Part shown: positions 1 to 6,158 of the stretch, piece by piece
How the letters are laid out: every line of letters starts with the position of its first letter
Position numbering within the stretch: the first letter of the stretch is position 1
Source of the DNA: an uncultured Alistipes sp.
Lineage (GTDB): Bacteria; Bacteroidota; Bacteroidia; Bacteroidales; Rikenellaceae
DNA length: 28,060 bases
NCBI GenBank assembly: GCA_900542505.1
Contig: UQNV01000029.1
Span: forward strand, 1 to 28,060
Direction of reading: 5' to 3'
Program-made: the position numbers and the translations under genes
Notes under the pieces: generated by a model
Databases searched by the model: none
Told to the model about the DNA's origin: nothing
What the model saw: the letters and a program-made list of their open reading frames with translations, nothing else

Positions 1-40
1 TGAGATGTCTCGTGGGCTCGGAGATGTGTATAAGAGACAG
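1..40 (+). other. Nextera i7-side adapter left on the contig end
   Basis: Positions 22-40 are the 19-bp Tn5 mosaic end (AGATGTGTATAAGAGACAG) and 7-21 are the Nextera read-2 extension (GTCTCGTGGGCTCGG). The six bases before it (TGAGAT) match the end of an i7 index, the reverse complement of the index at the other end of the contig. This is library sequence, not genome. Genomic sequence starts at about 41. Confidence 0.98.
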
Positions 41-60
41 CCCCGCCCCACACGCACCCG

Positions 61-97
61 AAAACGACGAAAGGCAGCCGCTTGAGCGACTGCCTTC
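61..97 (-). terminator. Rho-independent terminator of rpsT
   Basis: AAGGCAG (71-77) pairs with CTGCCTT (91-97), with an inner CGC/GCG pairing and a TTGA loop. Read on the minus strand the stem is followed by a T-rich tract (complement of 61-70). It lies 24 bp beyond the rpsT stop codon. Confidence 0.7.
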
Positions 98-121
98 CGA
101 TTGGATATCTCTTCCGGAGAA

Positions 122-373
122 TTAGAGAGCGTTCACGTGGAGCTGGAGCGCGCTCTTCAGGTTACCGGCCTTGTTCTTGTGCATGATGTTGTGCTTGGCG
201 AGCTTGTCGAGCATCGCGGTTACCTTCGGCAGAAGGGCCTCGGCGGCGCTCTTCTCCGTGGTGTTGCGCAGGGCCTTCACGGCATTGCGGGCCGTCTTGT
301 GGTAGAGACGGTTGTGCGTACGCTTCGTCAGGGTCTGACGGATACGCTTCTTCGAAGACTTATGGTTTGCCAT
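122..373 (-). CDS. rpsT: 30S ribosomal protein S20
   Basis: An 83-residue, strongly basic protein starting [13 protein letters not shown], the diagnostic N-terminus of bacterial S20, and of normal family length. S20 binds 16S rRNA at the base of the small subunit early in assembly. The ATG is preceded by an A-rich stretch without a Shine-Dalgarno sequence, as is common in Bacteroidota. The 266-bp gap between it and the upstream tRNA-Glu (374-639) holds no convincing gene or strong -7 box, only a T-run on the minus strand near 547-555. Co-transcription with tRNA-Glu is therefore plausible but not shown. A terminator follows the stop. Confidence 0.98.
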   Translation of the reverse strand: MANHKSSKKRIRQTLTKRTHNRLYHKTARNAVKALRNTTEKSAAEALLPKVTAMLDKLAKHNIMHKNKAGNLKSALQLHVNAL

Positions 374-639
374 AACTTAAATTTTTGTTTTCTCTTTCCT
401 CGTTCAGTTTCCGGACCGCCGCTGGTCGGCAGAGGTTTTCCATCCCCCCCGCTCTCGCGGCTTTGCTCTTGTCGGACCGCCCTCCGGAAGTCGGCGACAC
501 TCAACGGCCGTAACCGTTTGCGGATGGACCCGAGGTCCGCTCCTGAAAAAAAATAAACACCCGTCAGCGTTCGCCGCACCTTCGGAAGCAGCTGCCTCAC
601 CGGCCCCTGGCTCCGCCGGCACGTCTCGCGCCAAGCTCG

Positions 640-711
640 TAGCCCATAGGAGAATCGAACTCCTCTTTCAAGAATGAAAATCTTGCGTCCTAGCCGATAG
701 ACGAATGGGCC
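640..711 (-). tRNA. tRNA-Glu (anticodon TTC)
   Basis: The minus strand folds as a full cloverleaf. The acceptor arms are GGCCCAT and ATGGGCT with a G1-T72 wobble. The anticodon stem CAAGA/TCTTG encloses loop TTTTCAT (anticodon TTC), and the T arm contains GTTCGATTC. The discriminator is A at 640 and CCA is not encoded. It lies upstream of rpsT on the same strand. Confidence 0.96.
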
Positions 712-748
712 TTACCGCTATCGCACCGCTCATGGGGCTTTAGCGGTG

Positions 749-779
749 CAAAGGTAAACAAAAAAGCGAAGCAAACAAA
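749..779 (-). promoter_or_regulatory. Bacteroidota-type promoter for tRNA-Glu (rpsT)
   Basis: Minus-strand TACCTTTG (756-749) matches the TAnnTTTG -7 consensus exactly. A TTTG (779-776) lies 19 nt upstream as the -33 box. The predicted start is near 742, about 30 nt before the mature tRNA-Glu. An 8-bp inverted repeat (723-730 with 742-749) sits at the predicted start. Confidence 0.75.
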
Positions 780-802
780 AAAAACGGCAAAAAAATATCG
801 CA

Positions 803-1570
803 CTACCGCTTCCCGGCCGGCCGAACCGACTGGGTAACAGGGTCGAAAACGATTCCGCCACCCGAGAAAAGACGCTCGATATGTCCGCTGCGAACCATCT
901 CGGGCGTGGGCAGGTGGTGCAGGTGCGGGGTGTCGATGAGCGCCACCGAATCACACAGCGAGAGGGCGATGTCGAGGTCGTGCGTCGAGAAGAGCACGCA
1001 CTTGCGCTCCTCGCGGGCGAGCCGCTGCAGCAGCGTGCAGAGCTCGTAGCGGTTGGGCAGGTCGAGGAAGGCCGTCGGTTCGTCGAGCAGGATGACGGGC
1101 GTATCCTGAGCCAGCGCCCGGGCGATGAGAATCCGCTGGCACTCGCCGTCGGACATGGCATCCATCGTCTTGCGGGCGAAGGAGCCCATCCCCACCAGCT
1201 CCAGCGCACGGGCCACCACCTCGCGGTCGCCGCGCTGCATGCGGCCGAACCAGTTGGTATAGGGGGCGCGGCCCAGCGCCACGACATCCTCGCAGGCGAG
1301 GTTGGCGATGCGCACCTTGTCGGTCGTGACGAAGCTCACGGTCGAGGCGCGCTGGAGCGGCGTGAGCTGCGCGAGCGGCCGGCCGCAGAGCAGCACCTCG
1401 CCCCCGGCCACGGGACCCAGCCCGGCCAACGCGCGCAGCAGCGTGCTCTTGCCGCTTCCGTTGCGGCCCAGCAGCGCCGTGAGGCTGCCCTGAGCGAAGG
1501 TGGTCGAGACGTCGTCGAGCAGCGTCCGCCGGCCGTAGCCGACGCCCAGATGTCGGAGTTCTATGCTCAT
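803..1570 (-). CDS. ABC importer ATP-binding protein (FecE/BtuD-like)
   Basis: A 255-residue ATPase that would power uptake of an iron chelate, haem or corrinoid through the adjacent FecCD permease on the cytoplasmic face. Walker A GRNGSGKST is at residues 35-43, Walker B ILLDEP near 160-165 and the switch His in FSTHD at about 197. Two motifs are off-consensus: the signature is MSDGE (139-143) rather than LSGGQ, and the Q-loop region reads VTTD with no glutamine. These may be normal for this Bacteroidota subfamily. It is the last gene of the operon and starts 7 bp after the permease stop. The minus-strand sequence after its stop is T-rich. The substrate cannot be read from the sequence; no TonB receptor lies in the window. 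Confidence 0.92.
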   Translation of the reverse strand: MSIELRHLGVGYGRRTLLDDVSTTFAQGSLTALLGRNGSGKSTLLRALAGLGPVAGGEVLLCGRPLAQLTPLQRASTVSFVTTDKVRIANLACEDVVALGRAPYTNWFGRMQRGDREVVARALELVGMGSFARKTMDAMSDGECQRILIARALAQDTPVILLDEPTAFLDLPNRYELCTLLQRLAREERKCVLFSTHDLDIALSLCDSVALIDTPHLHHLPTPEMVRSGHIERLFSGGGIVFDPVTQSVRPAGKR

Positions 1571-1577
1571 GGTTCGG

Positions 1578-2579
1578 TCAATAGAGATTGCGGTTACGGA
1601 CTACGACGAGAATCACCACCGGGATGCCCATCATGGCGGTCACGGTATTCACCGGAAGGGCGAGGCTCTTCGACAGCAGGTCGCAGACGAGCAGCAGCGC
1701 CGCACCCGCAAGCATCGAGGCGGGCATCAGCACCCGGTGGTCGGCCGCGGCGAAGAGCATCCGCGCCAGATGGGGCACGGCCAGCCCGATGAAACCCACC
1801 GGGCCGCAGAAGGCAGTGACCGTACCGGCCAGCAGGACGGTCGAGAGGAAGAGCATCGTCCGTGTGCGGACGATGTTGAGCCCCATCGTCCGGGCGTAGT
1901 TCTCGCCCAGCAGCAGCATGTTGAGCGGCTTGATGGAGGCCACCGAGAGGAGCAGTCCGGCGATGACGGAGGGCAGCAGAAACCACAGCTGCGCGGCCGT
2001 GACGTCGCCGAGCGACCCCATGGTCCAGATGACGAACGACTTGAGCGCCGCCTCGTTCGAAAGATACTGCAGGATTTCGACCAGCGAGCCGATGCCCGAG
2101 CCGAACATCATGCCGAGAATCAGAATCACCATGATGTCCTTGATGCGGCGTCCGACGGCCATCACGGCCAGCAGCACCAGCGCCGAGCCGAGCCACGCCG
2201 CGCCGGCGACGCCGAGCGACTGGATGAACGAATGGTTGGCCACCCCCAGCAGCGGCGCCCCCAGCAGGAAAAGCGCCACGCCCAGGCTGGCGCCCGAGCT
2301 GACACCCAGCACGTAGGGCCCAGCCAGCGGATTGCGGAACAGCGTCTGCATCTGCAGGCCGCTGGCCGCCAGGGCCGCCCCGGCGAAGAGCGCCGTGATG
2401 GCCTTCAGCAGGCGGATTTTCAACACGATGTCGCGCGTCGAGGGGTCGCAGTCGCCCCCCGTGAAGGCGGCCCAGACATCGGCGGCCGGAAGATGCACCG
2501 ACCCGAGAAAGAGGTCGGCGACCAGCAGCGCCAGCGTCAGCAGGCCGAGCAACAGGAAACAGAGCGTCGTACGCGACAT
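1578..2579 (-). CDS. FecCD-family ABC transporter permease
   Basis: A 333-residue integral membrane protein rich in hydrophobic segments (about ten expected), of normal FecCD/BtuC length. The family signature is visible after the first periplasmic loop: GAALAASGLQMQ, then RNPLAGPYVLG and SSGAS. It would form the homodimeric channel that receives substrate from the binding lipoprotein. It starts 3 bp after the stop of the binding-protein gene and is followed 7 bp later by the ATPase gene, so the three are clearly one operon. The substrate class is iron-siderophore, haem or vitamin B12; the sequence alone does not choose among them. Confidence 0.95.
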   Translation of the reverse strand: MSRTTLCFLLLGLLTLALLVADLFLGSVHLPAADVWAAFTGGDCDPSTRDIVLKIRLLKAITALFAGAALAASGLQMQTLFRNPLAGPYVLGVSSGASLGVALFLLGAPLLGVANHSFIQSLGVAGAAWLGSALVLLAVMAVGRRIKDIMVILILGMMFGSGIGSLVEILQYLSNEAALKSFVIWTMGSLGDVTAAQLWFLLPSVIAGLLLSVASIKPLNMLLLGENYARTMGLNIVRTRTMLFLSTVLLAGTVTAFCGPVGFIGLAVPHLARMLFAAADHRVLMPASMLAGAALLLVCDLLSKSLALPVNTVTAMMGIPVVILVVVRNRNLY

Positions 2580-2582
2580 GGG

Positions 2583-3719
2583 CTATTCGAGTTTTTTGTA
2601 GTAGAAGAGCGAATCGCTCCGTCCTTCGAAGATGCGGAGCAGGTCGGCCAGCACCCGGTCGGGATGGACGACGCCCGACTCCCAGAAGTCGGAGCCGCCG
2701 GCGGGCGTCTGGCGGCGGTTGTTGTTGAAGACGCGTCCGTCACGCACGGCCGGGACCGTCGCGAAGCGCGGATTCTGCGACGTGAGCTCGCGCAACGTGT
2801 TGGCCGCCCCCGTATTGAGCCAGTAGTCGGCCTGGTTGGTCAGCAGGTAGGCCTGTTCGATTTCGACCGGAAGCGACGCATTGCCCGTGTTGCCCGAATA
2901 GACGAAACGGCCGCCCGCATCCTCGATGAGGCGCACCATGTAGCTCTTCGTCGAGGGGAGGTACCACGTATCGCGATAGGGCGTGTTGAGCATCACGGTG
3001 GGGCGCACGCCGGGCTTCACACCGTCACGCAGCACCTCGTAGCGCGCGCAGGTCGCGTCGAAAAGTTCCCGCCCGCGCTCCATGCAGTCGGTCAGTTCGG
3101 CGATGACCATCATCCACTCGGCCTTGCCCAGCGGCGACTCCTCGACATAATCACCTATATAAATATAAGGGATGCCCAGCTCACGGAGTTTGCCCGTGAC
3201 GGCCGTATCCTCGCCCGCCACGCCGTAGAGCAACACCAGGTCGACCCGCATGGCCACCATCAGCTCGAAATTGAGGCTGGAGTCGAACCCCACGTCGCGC
3301 ACCTCGCCGCATTGGCGGTGCGTGGCGACATATTCGTTGGCGATAAAATCGATGCCCGAGACCCCGACGATACGCTCCACCTCGCCCAGCAGGTCGAACA
3401 TCGCCACAAAACTCGACGACATGCAGACCACCCGGCGGACCGGGGCCTCGACCACCTGTCCCGGGAAGCGGGCGGGCACGCGCTCGCCGTCACGCACGAC
3501 ATAGAGATACTGCACCTCGCCCGCCCCGCCCTGCCAGGGGTTGCGGACCGAGATGAGCGAGCTGCGGCTCCCCTCGCGGCTGCGGATATCGAAACCGGTC
3601 GCATGGCGGGGAGTATAGCGTTCGACCGTGAAATCGTCCGCGGAAAAGGGGCGGGATTCGCGGCAACCGACGGTCAAAAGGGCCATCCAGAGCAGCCCGA
3701 AGAGGAAAAATCGTTTCAT
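2583..3719 (-). CDS. ABC transporter substrate-binding lipoprotein (TroA/BtuF-like)
   Basis: A 378-residue periplasmic binding lipoprotein. The signal peptide starts MKRFFLFGLLWMALLTVGC, with the lipidated cysteine at residue 19. The body has features of the helical-backbone binding fold (RRVVCMSSSFVAMFDLLGE, then RIVGVSGIDFI), typical of BtuF/FhuD/FepB-type receptors. A TTG three codons upstream (3728) extends the frame, but the ATG at 3719 begins a textbook signal sequence and is preferred. It is first in the operon with the permease and ATPase. A possible -7 box lies 6 bp before this ATG. Confidence 0.9.
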   Translation of the reverse strand: MKRFFLFGLLWMALLTVGCRESRPFSADDFTVERYTPRHATGFDIRSREGSRSSLISVRNPWQGGAGEVQYLYVVRDGERVPARFPGQVVEAPVRRVVCMSSSFVAMFDLLGEVERIVGVSGIDFIANEYVATHRQCGEVRDVGFDSSLNFELMVAMRVDLVLLYGVAGEDTAVTGKLRELGIPYIYIGDYVEESPLGKAEWMMVIAELTDCMERGRELFDATCARYEVLRDGVKPGVRPTVMLNTPYRDTWYLPSTKSYMVRLIEDAGGRFVYSGNTGNASLPVEIEQAYLLTNQADYWLNTGAANTLRELTSQNPRFATVPAVRDGRVFNNNRRQTPAGGSDFWESGVVHPDRVLADLLRIFEGRSDSLFYYKKLE

Positions 3720-3725
3720 ATCGCA

Positions 3726-3733
3726 CAAAAATA
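3726..3733 (-). promoter_or_regulatory. Possible -7 box directly before the ABC operon
   Basis: Minus-strand TATTTTTG fits TAnnTTTG and ends 6 nt before the ATG at 3719, so the mRNA would be leaderless or nearly so. The area is very A/T-rich and no clear -33 box is visible, so a chance match is quite possible. Confidence 0.3.
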
Positions 3734-3776
3734 GAAAAAAATATTGCGAGAATGTGTTGTTTTGAAAAAAATATAC

Positions 3777-3784
3777 TATATTTG
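3777..3784 (+). promoter_or_regulatory. -7 box of the tRNA-Pro promoter
   Basis: TATATTTG matches TAnnTTTG exactly and is followed by C. A TTG-containing stretch about 17 nt upstream could be the -33 element, a slightly short spacing. The predicted start is near 3790, giving a 5' extension of about 55 nt before the tRNA. Confidence 0.65.
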
Positions 3785-3845
3785 CAGTCCCAAACCCGAG
3801 GTAATTGACTCGACCGGGTCAACCGAAGGGAGCGGGAAACGGTAT

Positions 3846-3920
3846 CGGGGCGTAGCTCAGTCCGGTTAGAGTACACGTCTGGGGGGCGTGTGGTCGCTGG
3901 TTCGAATCCAGTCACCCCGA
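3846..3920 (+). tRNA. tRNA-Pro (anticodon GGG)
   Basis: A 75-nt cloverleaf. The acceptor arm CGGGGCG/CACCCCG has one C-A mismatch at position 6-67. The anticodon stem CACGT/GCGTG encloses loop CTGGGGG (anticodon GGG), and the T arm is CTGG-TTCGAAT-CCAG. The discriminator is A and CCA is not encoded. A terminator follows 9 nt later. Confidence 0.95.
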
Positions 3921-3929
3921 CTGAAGAAA

Positions 3930-3966
3930 AGGCTTGACAATCAACTGATTGTCGAGCCTTTTTCGT
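3930..3966 (+). terminator. Rho-independent terminator of tRNA-Pro
   Basis: AGGCTTGACAATC (3930-3942) pairs over 13 bp (one T-G) with GATTGTCGAGCCT (3947-3959) around an AACT loop, followed directly by a T run. Confidence 0.92.
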
Positions 3967-4326
3967 TTCTGGCAGGCCGTTCGCGCAGGGGCTTCCGACC
4001 CCGTTTCTGCGGTATTTTGCGCGGGGTGTGTAAACCGTGGTGTAAACCGCCAAAAGGTTATGGACGCCACAATTTCAGTCATTTGCTTCAAAAAAAGCAA
4101 GGGCAGCAAGGTCGTTCAGCCGCATCCTCTTTTCCGGCAGAAGAATACCCGGAACTCATCCGAACTTCGGACCGCTTGCCCTTGGCGACCGATATCCGTC
4201 CCAAAAGCCAAAACATACAACGCATATCGCCAAAGTGAAAGGAACAAAGTTAGCTTTCAAGCCCGACAAATATTGACGGAAAACTTTGTTTTGGCGAAAT
4301 TTGTGCTGCAATACCCCAAAAAGAGT
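3967..4326 (+). other. Gene-free stretch after tRNA-Pro with short direct repeats
   Basis: No convincing gene is seen. GTGTAAACCG occurs twice as a direct repeat, 12 bp apart (4028-4037 and 4040-4049). An ATG at 4058-4060 opens a short frame ([14 protein letters not shown]) faintly reminiscent of the start of Bacteroidota tyrosine integrases, but the rest shows no integrase features. The position just downstream of a tRNA and the falling GC content suggest a decayed integration site. I found no second copy of the tRNA 3' end in the window to mark the other boundary. Confidence 0.35.
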
Positions 4327-4327
4327 G

Positions 4328-4358
4328 TTGTGCATTGAAAAACATTTTCCTATCTTTG
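4328..4358 (+). promoter_or_regulatory. Promoter for the structured RNA / small-gene operon
   Basis: The -7 box TATCTTTG (4351-4358) is an exact TAnnTTTG match. A TTG (4328-4330) lies 20 nt upstream as the -33 box. The predicted start (about 4363-4365) falls at the first base pair of the first hairpin of the downstream RNA. Confidence 0.8.
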
Positions 4359-4363
4359 CCATG

Positions 4364-4625
4364 CCGACCCCGAAGGGCCGGAGACATATCAGTTTAGTGA
4401 AAGTGTTTCGCTAATCCTTGACGACAAAATTTGGCGATTTTGAAAAGCACAAGGATAAGCAGTACAGACGCTCATCACCGTGTATAGGCATATATCGTCC
4501 TGATATATACTTATTCGGTGTGGGGTATTGTTTATTTGTGCTTGGGCCACGCCAAATGCCTGTCGTCAGATAAACGAACAACTCCACACTTTCTTTTTGC
4601 AGATAACCCACCGCAGCGGAGTTGA
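4364..4625 (+). ncRNA. Highly structured RNA: 5' leader or independent ncRNA
   Basis: Helices I can pair by eye: hairpin A 4364-4381 (CCG-CCC/GGG-CGG, CGAA loop); hairpin B 4394-4402 with 4406-4414 (9 bp, GTG loop). A long nested rod follows: 4419-4426/4561-4568 (8 bp), 4429-4436/4550-4557 (8 bp), 4445-4450/4538-4543 (6 bp), 4476-4480/4516-4520 (5 bp) and 4490-4496/4502-4508 (7 bp, GTCCT loop). A last stem joins 4579-4585 to 4618-4624 (7 bp). The rod has a large internal bubble (4451-4475 opposite 4521-4537). ATCCTTG (4414-4420) can instead pair with CAAGGAT (4450-4456), excluding the rod base, so a two-state switch is possible. It begins at the predicted transcription start and ends 25 nt before the ATG at 4650. 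I recognise no known Rfam family. The 3' end and a separate terminator are not visible. Confidence 0.55.
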
Positions 4626-4649
4626 TGCGGACAAAAATCCTTTACAACC

Positions 4650-5147
4650 ATGGAAAAAGATGGGATTGCTGCAAAACTCGAACAGGCTATTTCCGCGTAC
4701 CTCGCCTCCGGACAAAAGAAGTTCAAATCGATTTATCTCATCGGGGACAATCTCTCGCCCGAAATCGTCAAGGCACACAAATATGCCCCGATTAGAGCAG
4801 ACGAGAAGGTACTGCTGGTCGTGAACAAAATCCCCGGCTGGCTGTATCCCATCAGCGGACTTGGAATCGTCCTGAGCGACAGGTTCCTGTATTACCGGCT
4901 GCAGCAAATGTCGCTCCACGCCTATGAAACACTCTTCAGAAAGAAACCGGCGGGAATCATTCCCCTGACAGACATCAGAACCATTTCAATCGGAGAAGAG
5001 ATACGGACCGTGGACGGCACCTATTTCGGGCATGAATTCTTTGTAAATGGCCAAAAGCTGGGACTCCTCCCCTTTACAAGAACTTTTAATACCGATGAAA
5101 TCGCAAAGGAATTAAGCCAAATCTTCAAGGCGCTCGACAATGACTGA
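4650..5147 (+). CDS. Small soluble protein, possibly PH-like fold
   Basis: A 165-residue protein with no signal peptide or clear membrane helix. The middle and C-terminal part (GLGIVLSDRFLYYRL, then IIPLTDIRTISIG, then GHEFFVNGQKLGL) resembles the strand pattern of bacterial PH-like (bPH/YokE-type) domains, where a LTDxRLxY strand is followed by IPLxDI and a short G-K hairpin. This is pattern resemblance, not a recognised family. Known PH-like proteins often travel with SHOCT domains, and a SHOCT protein lies two genes downstream, which supports the guess. It is first in a three-gene operon, overlaps the next gene by 8 bp (ATGACTGA), and lies behind the structured RNA. GC content is lower than in the flanking core genes. 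Confidence 0.75.
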   Translation: MEKDGIAAKLEQAISAYLASGQKKFKSIYLIGDNLSPEIVKAHKYAPIRADEKVLLVVNKIPGWLYPISGLGIVLSDRFLYYRLQQMSLHAYETLFRKKPAGIIPLTDIRTISIGEEIRTVDGTYFGHEFFVNGQKLGLLPFTRTFNTDEIAKELSQIFKALDND

Positions 5148-5445
5148 CTTCGGTCTGCGACGCTCCTGTTATATGAAGGCAAGAACCCGGGGTCGAACAA
5201 TCGTTCTTCTCTGCGTCATTCCCGTTCTGTGCGCAATCTCACTGCCGCTTCTCTGGTATTTTTTCGAACAGAGGAGTCAATACGGGTCATGGTTCTCCTT
5301 CGGGGTATTGACCTTGCTCGGTTTGGTTATATATAGGGCGATTCTCTCGTGCATTTACACCATTTTCGAGACTTTATGTACAAAATGTATTCTCAAAAGC
5401 TGCTATCGGACGGAGTTACGCTCAAAAACTTACAAACATGAATAA
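5140..5445 (+). CDS. Small two-helix membrane protein, unknown function
   Basis: A 101-residue protein with a basic N-terminus (residues 8-19), a membrane segment at about 21-42 (IVLLCVIPVLCAISLPLLWYF) and a second at about 51-76. The cytosolic tail is Cys/Lys-rich. No family recognised. It starts inside the previous gene (8-bp overlap, ATGACTGA) and ends inside the next (8-bp overlap, ATGAATAA), so translation of all three is probably coupled. An alternative internal start is the Met at residue 12, but the overlap pattern favours the first ATG. Function is unknown; its place between PH-like and SHOCT partners suggests a membrane complex. Confidence 0.7.
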   Translation: MTDFGLRRSCYMKARTRGRTIVLLCVIPVLCAISLPLLWYFFEQRSQYGSWFSFGVLTLLGLVIYRAILSCIYTIFETLCTKCILKSCYRTELRSKTYKHE

Positions 5446-5818
5446 AACCTTATCTATCATTGGAATCATCCTTTTCGGACTGGCCATTTACGACTGCATA
5501 ACGACATTGACACTTGTGGTTCCCCTGCTGGAGGATGCGGAAACAATCGCAAACCTTGCGTCTTTATTGGAGTTAGACGAAGGGAGCGGCCTCTCATCGC
5601 AGACCGACACATTATACGGGTCATTGGGATACTATTTCCTCGTCAGCATCTTCGGCCTAATCATTTCAATCGTCTCTTTTTTCAAGTGCCGCAAAAATCC
5701 CTCGATAACGGACATGTCGAATCAATTAAGGGATTTGGGCCAATTGAGAGACAAGGGGATACTCTCCGAAGATGAGTTCGAAGCCAAAAAGCGCGAAATC
5801 ATGATGAAAAGCAAATAG
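5438..5818 (+). CDS. Two-TM protein with C-terminal SHOCT domain
   Basis: A 126-residue protein: membrane helix at about 5-30, an acidic extracytoplasmic loop (31-58), a second helix at about 62-83, then a cytosolic SHOCT (short C-terminal) domain at about 95-123 with the pattern LRDLGQLRDKGILSEDEFEAKK. SHOCT domains are short oligomerisation or interaction modules at the ends of membrane and PH-like proteins; no catalytic role is known. It is the last gene of the overlapping trio and is followed by a strong terminator. The SHOCT assignment is confident; the cellular role is unknown. Confidence 0.85.
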   Translation: MNKTLSIIGIILFGLAIYDCITTLTLVVPLLEDAETIANLASLLELDEGSGLSSQTDTLYGSLGYYFLVSIFGLIISIVSFFKCRKNPSITDMSNQLRDLGQLRDKGILSEDEFEAKKREIMMKSK

Positions 5819-5838
5819 ACCACATCCTTTATCCGTTG

Positions 5839-5896
5839 AGACAAATTTGGGCAGCATCGTCCGTTTCGGTCGTTCTGCCCCGATTTGTCTTTTTTT
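5839..5896 (+). terminator. Strong terminator of the three-gene operon
   Basis: AGACAAAT (5839-5846) pairs with ATTTGTCT (5883-5890) and GGGCAG (5849-5854) with CTGCCC (5875-5880), followed by a run of T to 5896. The remaining 5897-6100 shows no gene. Confidence 0.9.
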
Positions 5897-6103
5897 CGCA
5901 GGTCACTCAAAGCCTGCCGCCGCCTGCTCTTCCGCATCCGAGGGCCCTTCCCGACTCCAAACCTCCACCGAACGTTTCCGCCCGACAGCCGGAATGCCGG
6001 CCGACCGAAGTCCCTGCACCATCCACCCTTTAACAAATACGCCCGGCGCATCTGCCACTTTTAAACAATCCGGCCCCTATTACTAATAATTTGTCATCCC
6101 AGG

Positions 6104-6133
6104 TTGCCGTTTTGCAAAAAATTGCTAATTTTG
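6104..6133 (+). promoter_or_regulatory. Promoter of the ior operon
   Basis: TAATTTTG (6126-6133) matches TAnnTTTG. TTG at 6104-6106 lies 19 nt upstream as the -33 box. The 5' leader would be about 20 nt. Confidence 0.75.
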
Positions 6134-6139
6134 TAGCAA
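6122..6139 (+). promoter_or_regulatory. Inverted repeat over the ior -7 box (possible operator)
   Basis: TTGCTA (6122-6127), six bases, then TAGCAA (6134-6139) is a perfect 6+6 dyad that straddles the -7 box. A protein bound here would block the polymerase. No regulator gene is adjacent, so the factor cannot be named, and a chance dyad in A/T-rich DNA is possible. Confidence 0.4.
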
Positions 6140-6158
6140 CTGGCTAAAAAATCAACCT

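Noticed and set aside
404..634. Short open frames between rpsT and tRNA-Glu
   Set aside because: No conserved features, mutually overlapping frames, no promoter or start context.
1563..3734. 723-residue plus-strand open frame
   Set aside because: Antisense of the permease and binding-protein genes, whose families are recognisable.
3490..4053. Minus-strand 187-residue open frame over tRNA-Pro
   Set aside because: It translates the antisense of the tRNA and its terminator (GFEPATTRPPDVYSNR is the antisense tRNA) and overlaps the binding-protein gene.
4528..4824. 98-residue plus-strand frame overlapping the structured RNA and the PH-like gene
   Set aside because: It overlaps the better-supported gene at 4650 in another frame and lies over the paired region of the RNA; kept as RNA plus CDS instead.
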